Part shown: positions 50,991-64,000 of the stretch, in pieces
Numbering within the stretch: position 1 is the first letter of the stretch
How the letters are laid out: each line of letters starts with the position of its first letter
DNA from: Symbiodinium natans
Lineage: Eukaryota; Sar; Dinophyceae; Suessiales; Symbiodiniaceae
Direction of reading: 5' to 3'
DNA length: 64,000 bases
Assembly: GCA_905221605.1 (NCBI GenBank)
Contig: CAJNDS010002512.1
Coordinates: forward strand, 442,360 to 506,359
Translations under genes and position numbers: made by a program
Notes under the pieces: model-generated
The model's input: only the letters and a program-made list of their open reading frames with translations
Database searches by the model: none
What the model was told of the DNA's origin: nothing

Positions 50991-53900
50991 ATGCAACTGC
51001 GGCAAAGTATCCTTAATTGCCTGTCCGAGAACGGCAGGCTCGCACATGGGTGAGCGGGGGTGATCGAAGTAAATGTTTTTGTTTTTCCGTGTCCGCCCTT
51101 CGCAGTTTCCTTTGGAAGGATTCGCCTGCCCAAAGCTCGCCGTGCTCGCCGACTTCGTTGGATGGTGGCCGAGCCAAGGTGTGCGAGGTTGTGTTTGGGA
51201 TTGAAAGTTCTCGGACTTAGCGACTCTGTTGTGTCAGCCTTGTGCAGGAGTTGCCCTTTCCCATCGAGTTCTCAACTTCAAAGTCTTCTGACAAGCCGCA
51301 AGAGGCCTGCCACGTTGTGCCACACGGTGCCGCATTGTGCCATGCGGTGCCACGGAGTGCCACCTTTTGCTTGACGCAGCTCTGCGTGCTTTCTAAGCTG
51401 TTGAAGGCGGACGGGCGGAGACGGGTGGAGACAGGGTCTCTGTGTTCACCTTCTCATGTGTGGCTGTAAAGCCAAATGAGGATGTTTTGGGCCAAAGAGA
51501 GCCAGACGCATGAATGTTTGTGTAAGGCGTTTGTGCAATCCGTTTCAGATCGGTGGCTGCGGTTAGAAAGCTGCGCACGTGAGTTGGCCCTTTCGAAGAG
51601 CTGGAAGCTGGACTGGCTGGACTTGCAAGGAGACGATTCCTTTGGCAGAGCACTGGCGCTTGCCGACCCCACGCCGACTGGTGGCGAACATTCTTGTGGG
51701 TCGCCAGGTCGACTGCAGGTGCCCTCGCCTTGTTGCTCCACTCTTTGCACTGCCATGCAGCTTGTTGTGGCAAGGTGCAGATGCGAGAAATCTTCTTAGT
51801 GCTCGTGCTGTGTGAACATGTGTGAACTACCCATTCTCATAAATTTTCTCCGCAGCGGATGCAAGGCTTTTGCAGTTCCACGCCGGAAGCCAGTTGGATG
51901 ATACTGTCACAGGCACGTCGCCCAACTGGCCCAGACATCCATGGGGCTTAGCCTTTCAAGATGCTCAAGGGATTGTCGGACGAGCAGCTTTTCGGATGTG
52001 GATTGGTGCAATTTGTGGAAGTCCTGGCTGCAGCGGGCTGGAGGACACACCCTGAGGCAGTCCCAGCTGGTTGCCAGATACGAGCAGTGTGGGTCAATAC
52101 CCGGCGAATTGGAAGACTTCCGAAAACGAGCACACACTGTGCAGCATGTTGCCACCGGCGAGTAGGGTGCAACTTCTGACACCGACTTCTTTTGCCAGAG
52201 ATCAATGTGACACTGATCCGCCGTAATCAAACCTAAGTTTCGTTCATTCCTTCAACTTTCGTGCCATGGTACGGCTTGCCAAGAACGCGAGGCTAGCAGC
52301 TGCTCGACTCACGTTGTGAAGGCCTCACATCCTTGTCTTGGTGCGAGGGCGTTGGGCATTCAGCGTTCTCAGCATGGGCCCTTGCCACAAGACATTGTTC
52401 CTGCACGCGAAAGCCGACACCATGCTCGCATGTATGTGCGGGGCGCCACTTCAAATTTCTGACATGCGCGCGATGCTTTAGGCAGTTCTGGTACATGTTA
52501 ACTTGAAAGCATGCTTCGACCTTCGTGCTTACCGCCTTGTGTTGGTGCTACTAGCGTGTGACGAAAGCCTTGCAGAGGACTCGCCAACCGAAAGATCACC
52601 TCCTCTCCTTGCATCGGTGGATTCTAGCAGGGCTGATGCCCCTTGCCATCAAAGTTGCTGTCAGTCAGTCACAGCGGAAGGAGCCGTGCTTTCGTCTTCA
52701 GTGCGTGTGCTGCAGTCCTGCCACCCAGGTTTCGCCACTTGCTGACTTGACAATGGGTCCTGTCCTGGCTGAGGCGCTGTAGTAACTGCAGTACATGTTC
52801 TTTGTTTGAGCAAAGGCTCTTGCACAAACCATGGGTTGAGCCGCGATTGAGGGTGGCTATGTTTAGATTCTGGAGTGTGGTACGCCATGTCCAAACCCTG
52901 ACTTGCCACGGACCTTGGGTTTTGGCCAACAGTTTCTCAAGCGTCCGCAGTTGTTGTGAGAGCCTGCAATATCTCAAAGGGGTATGCTAAGAGGGTGGGC
53001 AAGCAGCCTGCTTGAAGCATTGAAAACCCGGTTATTCTTGAAAGCAAGGCCGAACGACAACTCTCCCGAATGGTATTTGTATGCATGTGAAGAGGAGCAG
53101 TTCGCCGCGGACAGTACAGTGCAGTAGCAGCGCATTGTTTTTTTGTGTTTGGTTGTGGTTTAGGATGTATGCTTGCCGTGATTGGGCTTAGAAACTCGTT
53201 GTCCAAAAACACCAATTCATCGTTGATTCATCGATTTCCTGAATACAGTATGAGTTCAGGCTCCGGCTGCCTCTCCGACAACGATGGCATGCCATTCAGC
53301 TCCCTGCATACTGCCGGACACGGTGTCGGCATACCCTGACGCTGGCGAGGCTCGTATGACATCAGAAGAAAGGGGTTAATGCATTAGGGTTTAGGGCTGT
53401 AAGGGTTCAGGTTTTCAGGTCGGATTGTGGAAACGCGAGAGATACTGCGCGGCCATGCAGGGAGGGCCGCCATAGAAGATGCCACTTGAAAGGTAGTAGT
53501 TGATGGCACGTGCCGGGAGAAACATGCTTGGATTGAAGCTGGAAGGTTGTGCATGCTCGAGGTGATAACTTGCATACTATTGGATCGGATGAGCTTCCCC
53601 CTTCCCAGCCTTCCCGAGCTTGCCATTGAGTCTTGAGCAGCTGGGGCTCTTAGAACACACAGAAAGGGCGCTTGTAGGGGGAGAGTGCAGTTCAAAGATT
53701 CGAAAAAGGCATCAAGAATCGCGCTCAGCGGCCCACAAGTTGCTTTTTTTTTCACAGGAAGCAGCGCCAAGGGTTTCCTGAACACATAAACGTGCAGAAA
53801 CAATGTATTGCTGACAAGTTGAGTGCCATCGACCCAGCTTGGAGCTAAAAGTGTTGCGTTGTTGGTCATGAGCAGGGTGGCGTCCAGAAAGCGGTGTTCA

Positions 53901-56900
53901 ACACCCGCAGATTGAACACCAAGACCATGCCCTTTGCCATGTGCTTCGCAGCTACAGAACTCCAATCAAGCAGCGCAACACCTTTGATTCCTGCAGTTGC
54001 TGGAGAAGACCGGACATACGTGATGCGGACCACTTGCTTCACGTTGGCTGAACAAGACTTGGACCAAAGCCTTCCAAACTACAGACCGCTCGGTAGGAAC
54101 TATGACGCTTCCAGCAAATTCTGCGCAGACTTTTCGGAAGCTGTATGACGAGACAGCATATTCGGTTTGGCCGAGTTTCCTAAAGCCACAGGGCCTCACA
54201 CCTTTCAGACCCCAAACGGGCTCATTTCCTCACCTCCTGAGCCCAGCAAATTTTGGCGCGACCCTTGCTGGCTGAAACTACGAGCCTCCCTCCGAAGAAA
54301 AGCAGTTGGATGGGCATGACTCTAGAGTGTTTGGCTTCAGTTATACTTGAGAGCCGAAAACCACGACGAGGTCATACTGGCACTAAAGCAAAAAAAGCGG
54401 AAGCAAGGATGTTGTCACGCCGCAGCTGCCGCAAGAGGCTCTTCTATTGGTTACTCGGCTTTCGGATTTCGGTAAGGTTTCTGCTCAACCGTCTTGGTTT
54501 CCGTGAATGATTTGCACTATCAGTGTTTCTTTTGTTTCGTGCACGGCCTGAATACCCAACTTGAAGGCATCTTTGCGAACTCTCCGGGCACAGGAGCGTT
54601 TTCGACACACAGGTTCGACCCCTCCCCACTTGATGAATAGACCAGCGCTGCCTCGGTGCATCCTCGGAATCTTGAGAAACTAAGGTTGAGGCGGTTGAGG
54701 GCATTTGTCCGCCCTCGCGGCTCTTCATAGCCGCTGGCTTTAATATCACTATAGAGGTGGTCGGCATCGTTGGACTTGGGCCTTGGATTGGGTTGTGTCG
54801 GGCCTTGGAAGAAAGCTTTGGGTATCCAGTTCGAGGCCATCTTCATGTGGCCTCCTGAGGCGGACGACATATTTCCCCCAGTGGCGCAGCTGCGTGGAGA
54901 TCTCGCGCAGAAGAGCTCGGACTAAAGTGACTACAGCTATACCTTGTTGGATAGACATATACCACAGCAAGCAAGTTCATGTTAGCGTGTAAATTTACGG
55001 GCTCGACCCCAGCAGCTCGATTTACCTTGTTGGGCCATCGGGCAGGGGGGCCGAGGGGTGGCAGAGCTTCCAGGGGGAAATTGTTACCCGGACGCAGTGT
55101 AGCTTGTTCCAAGTCCAAGCTTCCCGTTGTAGTAGGTTAGTAGGTGCGTCCTTGCCAAAGCTTTGGGTAGCAGTAGCAGTGAAGCAATAGAGCCTTGTGC
55201 TTAATTGCCCTTTCCGGTAGCTGGTGCCACGAACCTCAAAAAAGGATTGCCGAGCTGGATCAGCTGCAGCATTCACTTCTGGCTCGGATTGGTGTGGACA
55301 AGTCGGAACCATGGCTGGTTGTATGATTAGCAAAGAAAGCGTATCAGGATCATGGAGGGTCAGTCATCCACGAAGCTGCAGTTCGCATGTGGAAGACGGA
55401 TGAACTTAACATTTCATGCATCTTGGCTGCTTTCGTTTCGAGGTGGGAGGGCAGTGACCAGACTTGTTGGTTGCGAGTTGCGACACTGCAGGCATGTTGG
55501 CATGATCTATCAGCATGCCGCTCATGAATCCTAAGGATGCCTGTCCAAGCTTTAAGAAGCACAGTGACGCAGACGATGAAGTGGACGAAACCGATGCAGC
55601 ACCGCAGGAAGAAAGTGCAAGTGTCAGTGAAGCTCGTCAGCACATGCAGCCGCGTACTCTTTCGTTGTTGGGAAGGGGTCACAGGCCAATTTATGTTTCA
55701 GCAGAGCGTCGAGTATGTTTCAGGACCAGCTGGTGTGATCTTGTAGTTCACAGAGTCTGGGTTGAGCAATTGCCTTGGATGGGTGAATCTGACAGCACAC
55801 ACTGGCATCTGTGATCTAGTTCGTAAGCTGTCGTGCGCCGTGTTGCTGATGCATAAAGTAGATGGCTTTGTTTAGACTACTTTGACTTCTAGAGATCTTT
55901 AGAAGTTGGGGAAGGCCTAGCCCAAGCTCGGCTTCTTCTCTGGGCCGTTTTGCAATTGAAATTCCCCGCCAAGTTCTGCAGAAGCACAGTGCTAGCGTCG
56001 GAACGTAAGCTTTCACGCAGCTGTTTTGCAAGTTCCTTCGGAAGCCAAGTTTCAGTGCCAAAGCCCCGTAAGCAGCTTCTTCCGTGTTTCTGTCTTACGG
56101 GCTCTTGAGTGGTGTGTAGGTGTCGGAACCTCCGCCCAACAACAGTTTCCTGCCGGGATGGTGTTTTTAGTTGTGGAGTCGGCGTGTCTACTTCGGTTAC
56201 GGAGTTTGAGTTTGTAAGTGACTGGATGAAAGATGAATGGAGAGTCGACATTTCCTTGCAGACTCAGGAGGTCAGGGTTGAAGGGTTGGTGGGTTAGAGT
56301 GTTTTGGGGCTCCGAGTGGTTTGTTTCAAGTTGCGAGAACGCTTTACATGAAACATGTAGCCCCCAACCCCCCGGAGCTTCACTCTACAGAAAGCCGTCG
56401 GAGAAACAACTTGGGCTTGTCAAAACCAAGACCTCGCCAGGTGAGCACGAGTCAAATTCTAATGCCCCGAGCCATTCGAAGAACCTAATCGAGAGAACTT
56501 AACGGTTTAGGGGGCCCTGGATGCAAAAGGGTTTAGGTTTAGGAATTAAGGGTTTGCAGATCAAGTCGTGCATGCTGCTTTTTTGCTGGCATCCCCTTCC
56601 CAGTCCATATGCATGAAACGGCTTCTGCAAAAGAGGTTCAGGTTTAGGGCTTAAGGGGCGTCGCCGAGCTGCACCCCCGAGCCCTCTTACGGGGCATGCA
56701 GGATTCAGTCTCTGCAAGGGAGCCGCGCGAGCTGCCCGACGAGCCTGAGCCGGCCTGCGAGGTCTCAGGGGAGATGGGCTAAAACAAACTCAAGTACCTA
56801 TCAAAGTACAGCCACCCTGTCAAAACCAATCAAGAATGAAGGTGTCTAGCTCTCTAGGCAAAGGGAGGATGGAGGGAGAGAGAGAGAGAGAGAGACCCCT

Positions 56901-59900
56901 CTTGAGGGGTTAAGCGCGCTAGACATAGCGAGAGGGGCAGGCACAGAAAGAAAAGAAGTTCGGAAATGGGGAACAACGCACAGAACGAGTTGGAGAAAGG
57001 AGGCAGCAGGCAGCATTGTGATTCTTACTGCTGTTTCGCTTTCTCACCAAGTATATTTTCTGACCATCACGATTACTGTCGCTACTACTGGTAGCTTCCC
57101 CTCCTCCCTCATTTTCAACCTTTTGGGGCCTTTGGGGGATACATGTTTCCAGAAGTTCAGCTTTGTCCATCATTTTGTTTTTTCGCGATCCCAAGATTTG
57201 GATTTCAGACCGCTTAGCAGTTCCCTCAGTATTCTTCACGATGTTTCCTAGACATATAAGCATACGAATATGCGCAAAAGTATCTCAAAACCAGCTCAAA
57301 GCCACCACGGGGCGCTTGCTAGAGGTACTATCGTGCTGTCGCAGTCGGGACAAAGAATGTTGAAAACACTCTTGTCACAGTTCTTGAGAGCCTCGCAGAG
57401 AAGAAGATCAGAAGAAGCCCCCAAGCCAAGGCCCGACTTCAGATAAGATGGTGTTGGTGTGGGAATCCGATGCAGGAATCCCTGGGCGGACCGGAGGCTG
57501 ATGAAAGCCGGGGCAAACGAGATGGCAACGCACAGGTTGGGCCTCGGACATGGCTTTAGGGCACATGGAATTGAGAGTCAGAGAGGTTTTCGACATGTTC
57601 AACACTCGTTCAGCCACGTGATGCTGTTCAGGGGAGTTGTAATTGGAGTGTGGTTTTTTCAGCTGGAGTTGTATTGCAGAGGCCGTGGATCAGGATGAGC
57701 ATTCATGTTTGTGTTCGCATCAGTATCTGTGTATTGAACATAGTATCGCTGCAAGACTTCCCTTCCCAACTCTCATTGTCTTGGCGTTTGTGAAGCTTTG
57801 CCGATTCTCCAACAGACTGTTCCACGGTGCAGCACACATTCCAGCTAACGTCGTTGCAGTCGAAAAAAGTTGTGCGAAAAGGCTGGCGCAGGGCCGCATG
57901 TGTTGTGGCTCCTGCGCCGCACTCGGCCAGGTGCAGGCCCTGGCCTCTGGCGGTGCCGGTGCCCCTCCCCGCCGGAGCAAACTGGCAGAGAGCTCGGTCA
58001 ATTTGCATCTCGGCACTCAAAAGAGGAACGCCCGCCTTGACGTTGGGGGGGGGGGGGGCATATGTTCAGGAGTAAGGGTCCGTGTTGCCGAGGGGTGCAT
58101 GCCTGTGAATTGGAGAGAACTTTTCCAAGTCGAGCTGTGGGCATCTTTAGGGCACTCTGACGAGAGGAACCACGGTTTCGTGTGCTTTGGCTGGCCAGAC
58201 TGAAAAGGTATCTTGCTCGGACTTCAAGGGTTGAGAGGCTGAAACAGCCCGGCAGCAGACAAGGGTTCCGTGGCATGTAGAGGCTATACGAATTCATACC
58301 TTGACTGGTAGGGAACAGTTGTACGTCCTTGGACCCCAGTCCCTCAAGGACCCATAACGTCCACGGTCTCAGGAACCTCCCAGAACTTAGCCAAGAAAGT
58401 GGTCATCTGCTCTCCTCGCTTGTGCCACAACTTGGTTGGGCGAAGGTAGCAGAAGCAAAGCAACCTGGCTGCAGGCTTTTGAGATGCTCTCGCCCGTCTT
58501 CGCCTAGAAAATGTCTTCGCCTAGAAAATGGACGAGCGATGCCTTAAGAATGCCTTTTTGAGGCCCTCGGGCCTTGCGCTGGGTGGTCGTGGGCCGCTCC
58601 CCACTTCCTTGGGCAAAGCAGCTCAGGAGGTAGCTTGTCATTCGGGAGAATGAGGGTGTTTTTTTGAGTTAGGTCGGATTGTAGGTGGTTCTTGTTGAAG
58701 CTGTATATGGGCAATTCTTTGTCTTTGGGGCCCGCTTGTGCAACACCAGCACACAAGTAGGGTTTCGCCAGCGGCGATGTTGTGGGAGGTGCTTTTATTT
58801 TGAATGGAATCCTACTAGGCAGACTGCTTAGGAGTCGCGTCTCAAAATGCAAGCTTCGACAGAACCAGTGCGCCTTGTCTTCGAGTTTCGACAGGCGAGG
58901 CAGAAGAAGACTTCACTGTACGTGCTTGGGCTTTGGCTGCGAAGCCTTGCGATTCTTCAACCCAAAAGCCCTAGACGCCGAGTCTGAATCTTTGAAACCA
59001 GAGCTTCACCTACCATGTCGTGCGGGTCGCACCGGAAGCCAACTTCGCCAGCTCGCAGGAGCCAAAGGTTCTGAGCACGGAAACCTGTGCTGGCCGCTGC
59101 CCGGAGGCCGACTATGGCATGGGATGGTTCTTGTTGCTCGACACTTTCTTATGTGAACCTGGCAATCATTAGAGGACCTCGTCGTGATCTTAAAAACATT
59201 CGTCGATGAGGATGCTTTCCACCCCTTATGGGCCCAGGAAGACGTTTTGAGCCCAGGAAGACAAAAGAAAGAAATCATACTGTACGGGTCCTGGCTGGTC
59301 CTAGCTTCTATTCCGAAGCCCCGAGTTACTAAAGGCATAAGATACTCCACGTGCCCCCCCAAAATTTTCGAGAGCCCACGCAGGCACCCATCCCCCTTCG
59401 CAGCCCGGCGCCCAGGGAGCTGCCCAGCACATCCCTGGGGCGAGGGAGGACCCCGCTTTCTGCAAATGCTCGGGGTCGGGGACTTGTCGTCTGGGCCAAG
59501 AGGTTCTTTTTGTGGAGGTGGCGGTGGCGCATTTGCATGCTAAACTCTGAGCCTAAACTTTATGCCAAAGCAGCAACACATCTCTTGCTGTGCCCTGCTG
59601 GAGGAAGTCGCCAGAGACAGCTAGGACGACTGCCATGTCGGAGGCGGCCTTCCTTGCAGCTGCAATGCAATGTAAGTTGGAAAGCCGCTCCAATCCACAA
59701 CTGCATCTCCAGGTCGCGTCCGGGGACCTTTAATCTTAACTTCACGGCCGGGGCATGCCCAGTGGCGAGGCAACCCCAAACCGGCGGAAGCGCGGGTGCA
59801 TGCTACGGTCACGAAAACACGAAAACACAAGGAAAGCATGGTGGTTTGGGGTGGGCGGGGGGGGTTGGGTGGTGGAAATTGCTTATCGTTTGCCACGTTG

Positions 59901-60049
59901 GGAAGAGCGCCAGTGCAGTTGCATTCAGTTCTGCAGTTTGTGCTGTGCTTTCTTGTCGTGTGGTGCCAGTCATGAGCGATTGCATGTCATCTGCATGTCA
60001 TGTTGTGTTATGATGAACAATGGCATCTCCGTCTCTTGTCAGTCTTGTC

Positions 60050-60240
60050 AGTATGTGTCAGAGTGTGTGTGAGTGTGTGTCTCTGTCAGTTTTTGTCAAC
60101 GTGTGTCCGCGTGTGTCGGTGTGTGTCAGAGTGTGCCAGAGTGTCCCAGACTGTGTCAGTCAGTCAGTCCAATCAGTCAGTCAGTCCGTCCAGTCCAGTC
60201 AGTCAGTCAGTCAGTGAGTGAGTGAGTGTGTGTGCGCAAT
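60050..60240. repeat. GTGT and CAGT simple repeats
   Basis: GTGTGTC/AGAGTGTG units pass into CAGT tetranucleotide repeats (about 60155-60220). Simple sequence only. Confidence 0.85.
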
Positions 60241-60589
60241 AGGTACCAGTAAAGCAAATCGAACAGTATTGCCGCTGGTTGCCGTTTGGCCTGAACAAGT
60301 TCATTTGGTAGAGTAATGAGACATTATCAGCCCAAACTGAAAACCTTAGCTATTCAAGGCCGAGATTCCAAATCCTGAAGCTCCAACGCTGGTCATCACA
60401 TGTTTGTCGACAGCAGGTCGCTTGTCAGACGACCTGGTCTCCCCCTTCGGAGGCTGGCTCAGGGAGGTCATGTGCAGGTTTTGGTAAACACATGGCTTGG
60501 TGTGGTGATTCACTACCCTCAATGTGGGGTTGCCAGTGTTTACTTCGTCTTGTACTCGCCCAGGTCTCTTGTACTATTTGCCCGTCTCC

Positions 60590-60880
60590 AACCTCCAGAA
60601 CACCCAGAAGAATCCCTGGAGCCCACCCTCTAGAAAATTCCGCGCCCCTGGAGCCAACCACCGGAAAATCCCACAAACTATCCCTGGAGTGCCTGCCGCC
60701 AGAGAATGCGTGCCCAAATCTAGAGACTCCCGCTCTGAATCCCAGAAGTGCCCAAACCCACAGAATCTGGCCTGCAGAGTAATTTGGAGGGGCCACCGCC
60801 GCAAAGAATTTTTTCAGAGTATCCCTGGAGTGCTCAACCCAACCCTAGAGAATCCCCGAGCGCCCAAGAACAGATCTTCA
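60590..60880. repeat. Degenerate minisatellite, second location
   Basis: Units containing ATCCCTGGAG, GTGCCCAAACC and AGAGAATCC resemble the block at 50690-50990, indicating a dispersed family. Confidence 0.5.
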
Positions 60881-63424
60881 GCGCCCATCACATTGTCGTC
60901 AATATTGTGTGTTTGCGACCCTAAACCCCGCGGCTGGAATACACTGAGTTTCCCAAAACGATTCTTGGGTGTGGGCTGAGATAGCCATGTCCGGAATCCG
61001 ACCATGCGGCAGAACGAATTTGTGTGTGTGTGTGTGTCAAGTTCCAAAAAAGACCCGCTCAGCTGCACATCAACAACGGGTTTCAGCTCGGGACACTGCG
61101 GATCCATCACAAGCAGCTGCACATTAGTGTCCGAGTCTGGCGATGGCAAGCACAGGGCTGAATAGTTGGGTCTGACAGTTTGGATGTTGTAGGGTGCACT
61201 TTGCACACTCCCTTCGCCATCCTCGCCCAGAGGACCTGTCGAGGACTCCACTGCGCAGGCGCAGTCCGGAGAGTGAGCCTTGGCAGCGAAACCTGAGCTG
61301 GCGGCCTGTACAGGGTAGGGCATGGCCACAGGATACTCCGGATGCTCCAGGATGGTCCGACTTGCAGGACATAGAGTGTCTCAATACGTTACTGCAGAGA
61401 CGTGTGTGAGGCACTGGCTCCGAAATGTGTGGGTATGACAGTCTACCCTGAGCCCGAGGCTCCGCGCACCGAATTTCACCGCACGGCTGTGTCGACTACT
61501 CCCCTCTCAGCTTCGCCCCCGAGGCAGGGTAAAAAGGATCTACGTCAAGAAAGCCTTGTTCTGCTTGTGTCACGCCCCTAAAGCAGAAAATTTGCAGAAC
61601 CATGTATCGGAACCAATCGCCAAAGACCAAGCTCCAAATCCGAAAGCTTGTAGTTTCTAGGACTTCCAAGAACAAGTCCAGCTTTTCACAGGACAAAAAA
61701 CGATCGGCAGCTTCCAGCTCTAAATCTTAACATGCCTCATATGCTGGAGGGCCGCATGCCGCCTGTAGGAGATGTCCCTCGAATCCACAATAGCCTGAAC
61801 CTTCTCATGCTTTCCTCAGAGACTCGGAGACTAGACGAGGCAGTTTCCCCTGCGGCCACCGCTGTGGTCGCCCGCTGCAGCCCAACCGAGCCCGGCTCTG
61901 TCCGAGGTGTTTCGGGAATCACAGATGTCGGGTATGTATGGTAGGGTGTGGTTTGGGTCACGGCTTCAAAAGTGCTACAAGGAACTCGAGACTCGGTGAA
62001 AGGATCGGAAGGGAAGTCTTGCGCCCGGAAAGACGTCGCCGTAGAGTTAGAAGGATGCGCACAACTGGGCTTTGAACGCCCTGAGTGAATAAGAAACTCG
62101 TTAAGCTCCAACCTGCTGCCCAAGTGCCGCCTGCGAAGGTATCGCCCACTCTTCGGCTGAGCACCGTGCCGAGTGCAGCGACGACCGCCGTGCCCGGAGC
62201 CCGCACGAGGCCAGCAAAGTCAAGAACTCGTCAAGCAGGTGAGATGCAGTGATGCAGGAGTGTGGTACTCGTAGCGATTGGCAGTGGATATTGCGCATCC
62301 CAGCCTTGAAGCGTATGGTCTGTGTGGTGCATTTGGAGGTTGCCAAACTCAAGCTCTAATCCTCGGTGCCTCATGCTTACGTTTGTGCTGATCCTGCCTT
62401 TGGGGCCCCAGCAGATGAGATTCGCGATCGTGCCCTTCAAGTTCATAGATCCCTGTGTTGGATTCATGTGTTCTGACAAAGCTGGGGCTTGTGCAGGTGG
62501 CCAGTTTTGGGGCGACCTGGGTTGAGAGGAGTAGGTGATTGTAGGTAGAATGTGAGGCCAAAACCAAGCCAAAAGGATCACGAATGCAGGCGTAGCGCAG
62601 CTTCTGGCCTTTTGGGAACCAGTGCCGTTGTGCATGGTTTGATATATCAAGCTGAAGTGCCCTTGCGCTGGTTCTTGTGCGTGCTCCTCACAGGGCGAGT
62701 TCCTCTCATGTCAGTCTAGGTCTGTTGTTGTGCGAAGCAAATGGCGGACGTGCTTTAGCGGCGCGATAAAACAAACAAATACCGCAGATGCCTGAGTTGT
62801 TGAAGGATTCAAAAGATGAAGTGGTCCGATCGCCTGGACGAGAAGATCAAGCGATTGGTTGACTGGCCTCAATTTGTTTCCGGGCTTTGGGGATCAGTGA
62901 CTTAAGTGACTTACAGTAGGGTTAAGGCAAGGCTTTGCAGGCCTCATAAATGGTTTCTCTCACTCTCTTATTTTTCTTGTTTTTTCTCTCGCTTATTGTG
63001 GCCTTGGGAGTGAGGGAAGACCCCACAGCCCCACAGCCCACTTTCTTGTCAACATGGAGCCGCTGCCATCAGACCCTCGGGGCTGCAAACCGCCTCCTTG
63101 TCACACCCCTCCGCACCACCATCAGGTCCTCTGGTTATTACCGCGTAACACCCTGGAATCATGAATAAAGACCACCTAGAAGCCAAAATGCTGTCCACAA
63201 GATACCACAAGCAGATGGTGTCCCCACCAAGTGTGGAGGGAAAACCATGCATGTTCAACCATATGGCCAGGCGTTAACAACCTTCAGATGCAGTTGATGC
63301 ACGAAGTTAACTTCTGATTGAGTCGGGAGGGAGGCAGATGGCAAGGAACTCCAGCAAAAAAGTAGCAGGTGTTCCTTTTTTCCTGTGGCCAACGGGATGA
63401 GGAAAATGGGATGGTTTCTGTGTC

Positions 63425-63438
63425 GATGATGATGATGG

Positions 63439-63473
<35 letters not shown>

Positions 63474-63475
63474 TT
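63425..63475. repeat. GAT trinucleotide microsatellite
   Basis: About sixteen GAT units, lightly interrupted. Frames through it encode poly-Met, poly-Asp or poly-His and are not genes. Confidence 0.9.
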
Positions 63476-64000
63476 GATGCGGAGTCTTTTCCAAGGACGT
63501 CACATGAAGCGAGGACCCTTCATGGGTCGACGCAATGGTAAAAGAAAAAGGAAAGCCGCGGAGGCCGCAGGTTCTTGACGAGGAAAGCCAGCAGCCACGT
63601 CGCAGAGGACAGCCAGCAAACAGAATGGAAGATGCAAAAACCACATGCCTGGCATGAAAAAAAGAAGCCTTCATACCTTGCACGCTCCTCGGCTTTCAAT
63701 CTTCGGAACCCCACCTCTGAATGCCCAGAATATCACATGTTGGTTGCCCTTGTCGTTGAGACTGAGGCCAGGATTATGCACGGCCGACGTGGCAGCAGCC
63801 AGGACGAGGATTCATGGAGCAGTGGCAGCTGAGGGTTTCAAAGCATTCCGAGTCTCACTCCGCCGGTGGAAGCCTCCGGCCTTGTACAACGAAAGTGTAG
63901 TTTGGTAGGGCGGTTGCTTTTCATGCAACTTTCCGGTCGCATTCTTGCGGGTCGACTTTCTGCAGCAGACTCTAGTTCTCATATGCTGGCAGCCGGAGGG

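Larger units (their letters stand above)
44550..64000. other. Host flank without supportable genes
   Basis: Many short frames are open on both strands, none with recognisable motifs. The stretch contains TTTAGGG blocks (44700-44730, 47705-47825, 53385-53400, 56505-56660), homopolymer-rich DNA at 47830-47920, minisatellites (46457-46570, 50690-50990, 60590-60880), and simple repeats (60050-60235 CAGT, 61020-61038 TG, 63425-63475 GAT). Confidence 0.5.

Noticed and set aside
63181-63200. Second spliced-leader relic (AGCCAAAATG match)
   Set aside because: Only about ten bases match and the flanks differ, which is expected by chance in 64 kb.

Overview
The window is best read as nuclear DNA of a dinoflagellate interrupted by an integrated DNA virus. 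The flanks (about 1-13044 and 30545-64000) are moderately GC-rich, gene-poor and full of decayed retroelements, microsatellites and scattered TTTAGGG/CCCTAAA telomere-type repeats. A near-perfect copy (21 of 22 bases) of the dinoflagellate spliced-leader sequence lies on the minus strand at 41618-41639. No complete host gene can be called with confidence; host genes in such genomes are intron-rich and could be missed here.

From 13145 to about 30540 the base composition switches abruptly to AT-rich and almost every base lies in a compact, intact gene set. This is a polinton-like virus (PLV) or close relative, at least 17.4 kb long. In order it has: a tail-fibre-like protein cut by an assembly gap (13145-15148, minus); a GIY-YIG nuclease (minus); a double-jelly-roll-type major capsid protein (16029-17471, minus); a small ORF and a second GIY-YIG nuclease (minus); a class-3 lipase-like protein (minus); then, divergently, a penton/minor capsid protein (19171-20007), a Zn-finger coiled-coil protein, a third GIY-YIG protein and three putative structural proteins (plus). 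These converge on a retroviral-type DDE integrase (23680-24594) and a 1297-aa fusion of an inactivated family-B DNA polymerase with an SF1 helicase and a C-terminal HNH-like zinc module (24618-28511), both on the minus strand. At the right end are a small plus-strand protein, about 440 bp of 22-bp-period repeats in three consecutive sequence families, and two Zn-finger proteins related to the tails of the GIY-YIG proteins. The left end lies in or beyond a 100-N gap. No packaging ATPase or capsid protease is visible, so the element is incomplete in this assembly or unusual.

The viral genes share signals the flanks lack. Seven perfect or near-perfect hairpins sit at or just after stop codons, which recalls the 'hairpin rule' of mimivirus and virophage transcript ends. 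Several genes have a TCTA core or an AAGATATATA box within 30 bp of the start codon. Together these suggest, as inference, that the element may use the transcription system of a giant virus.

The right flank starts inside a broken Ty1/copia-like Gag-Pol pseudogene (30573-32196). It is followed by several LINE-type reverse transcriptase pseudogenes (33018-36004 minus, 38180-39620 plus, 43888-44543 minus), unrecognised ORFs that probably belong to other retroelements, a frameshifted RING-like ORF, and the putative spliced-leader retrogene. From about 44.6 kb to the end only short repeats were found.
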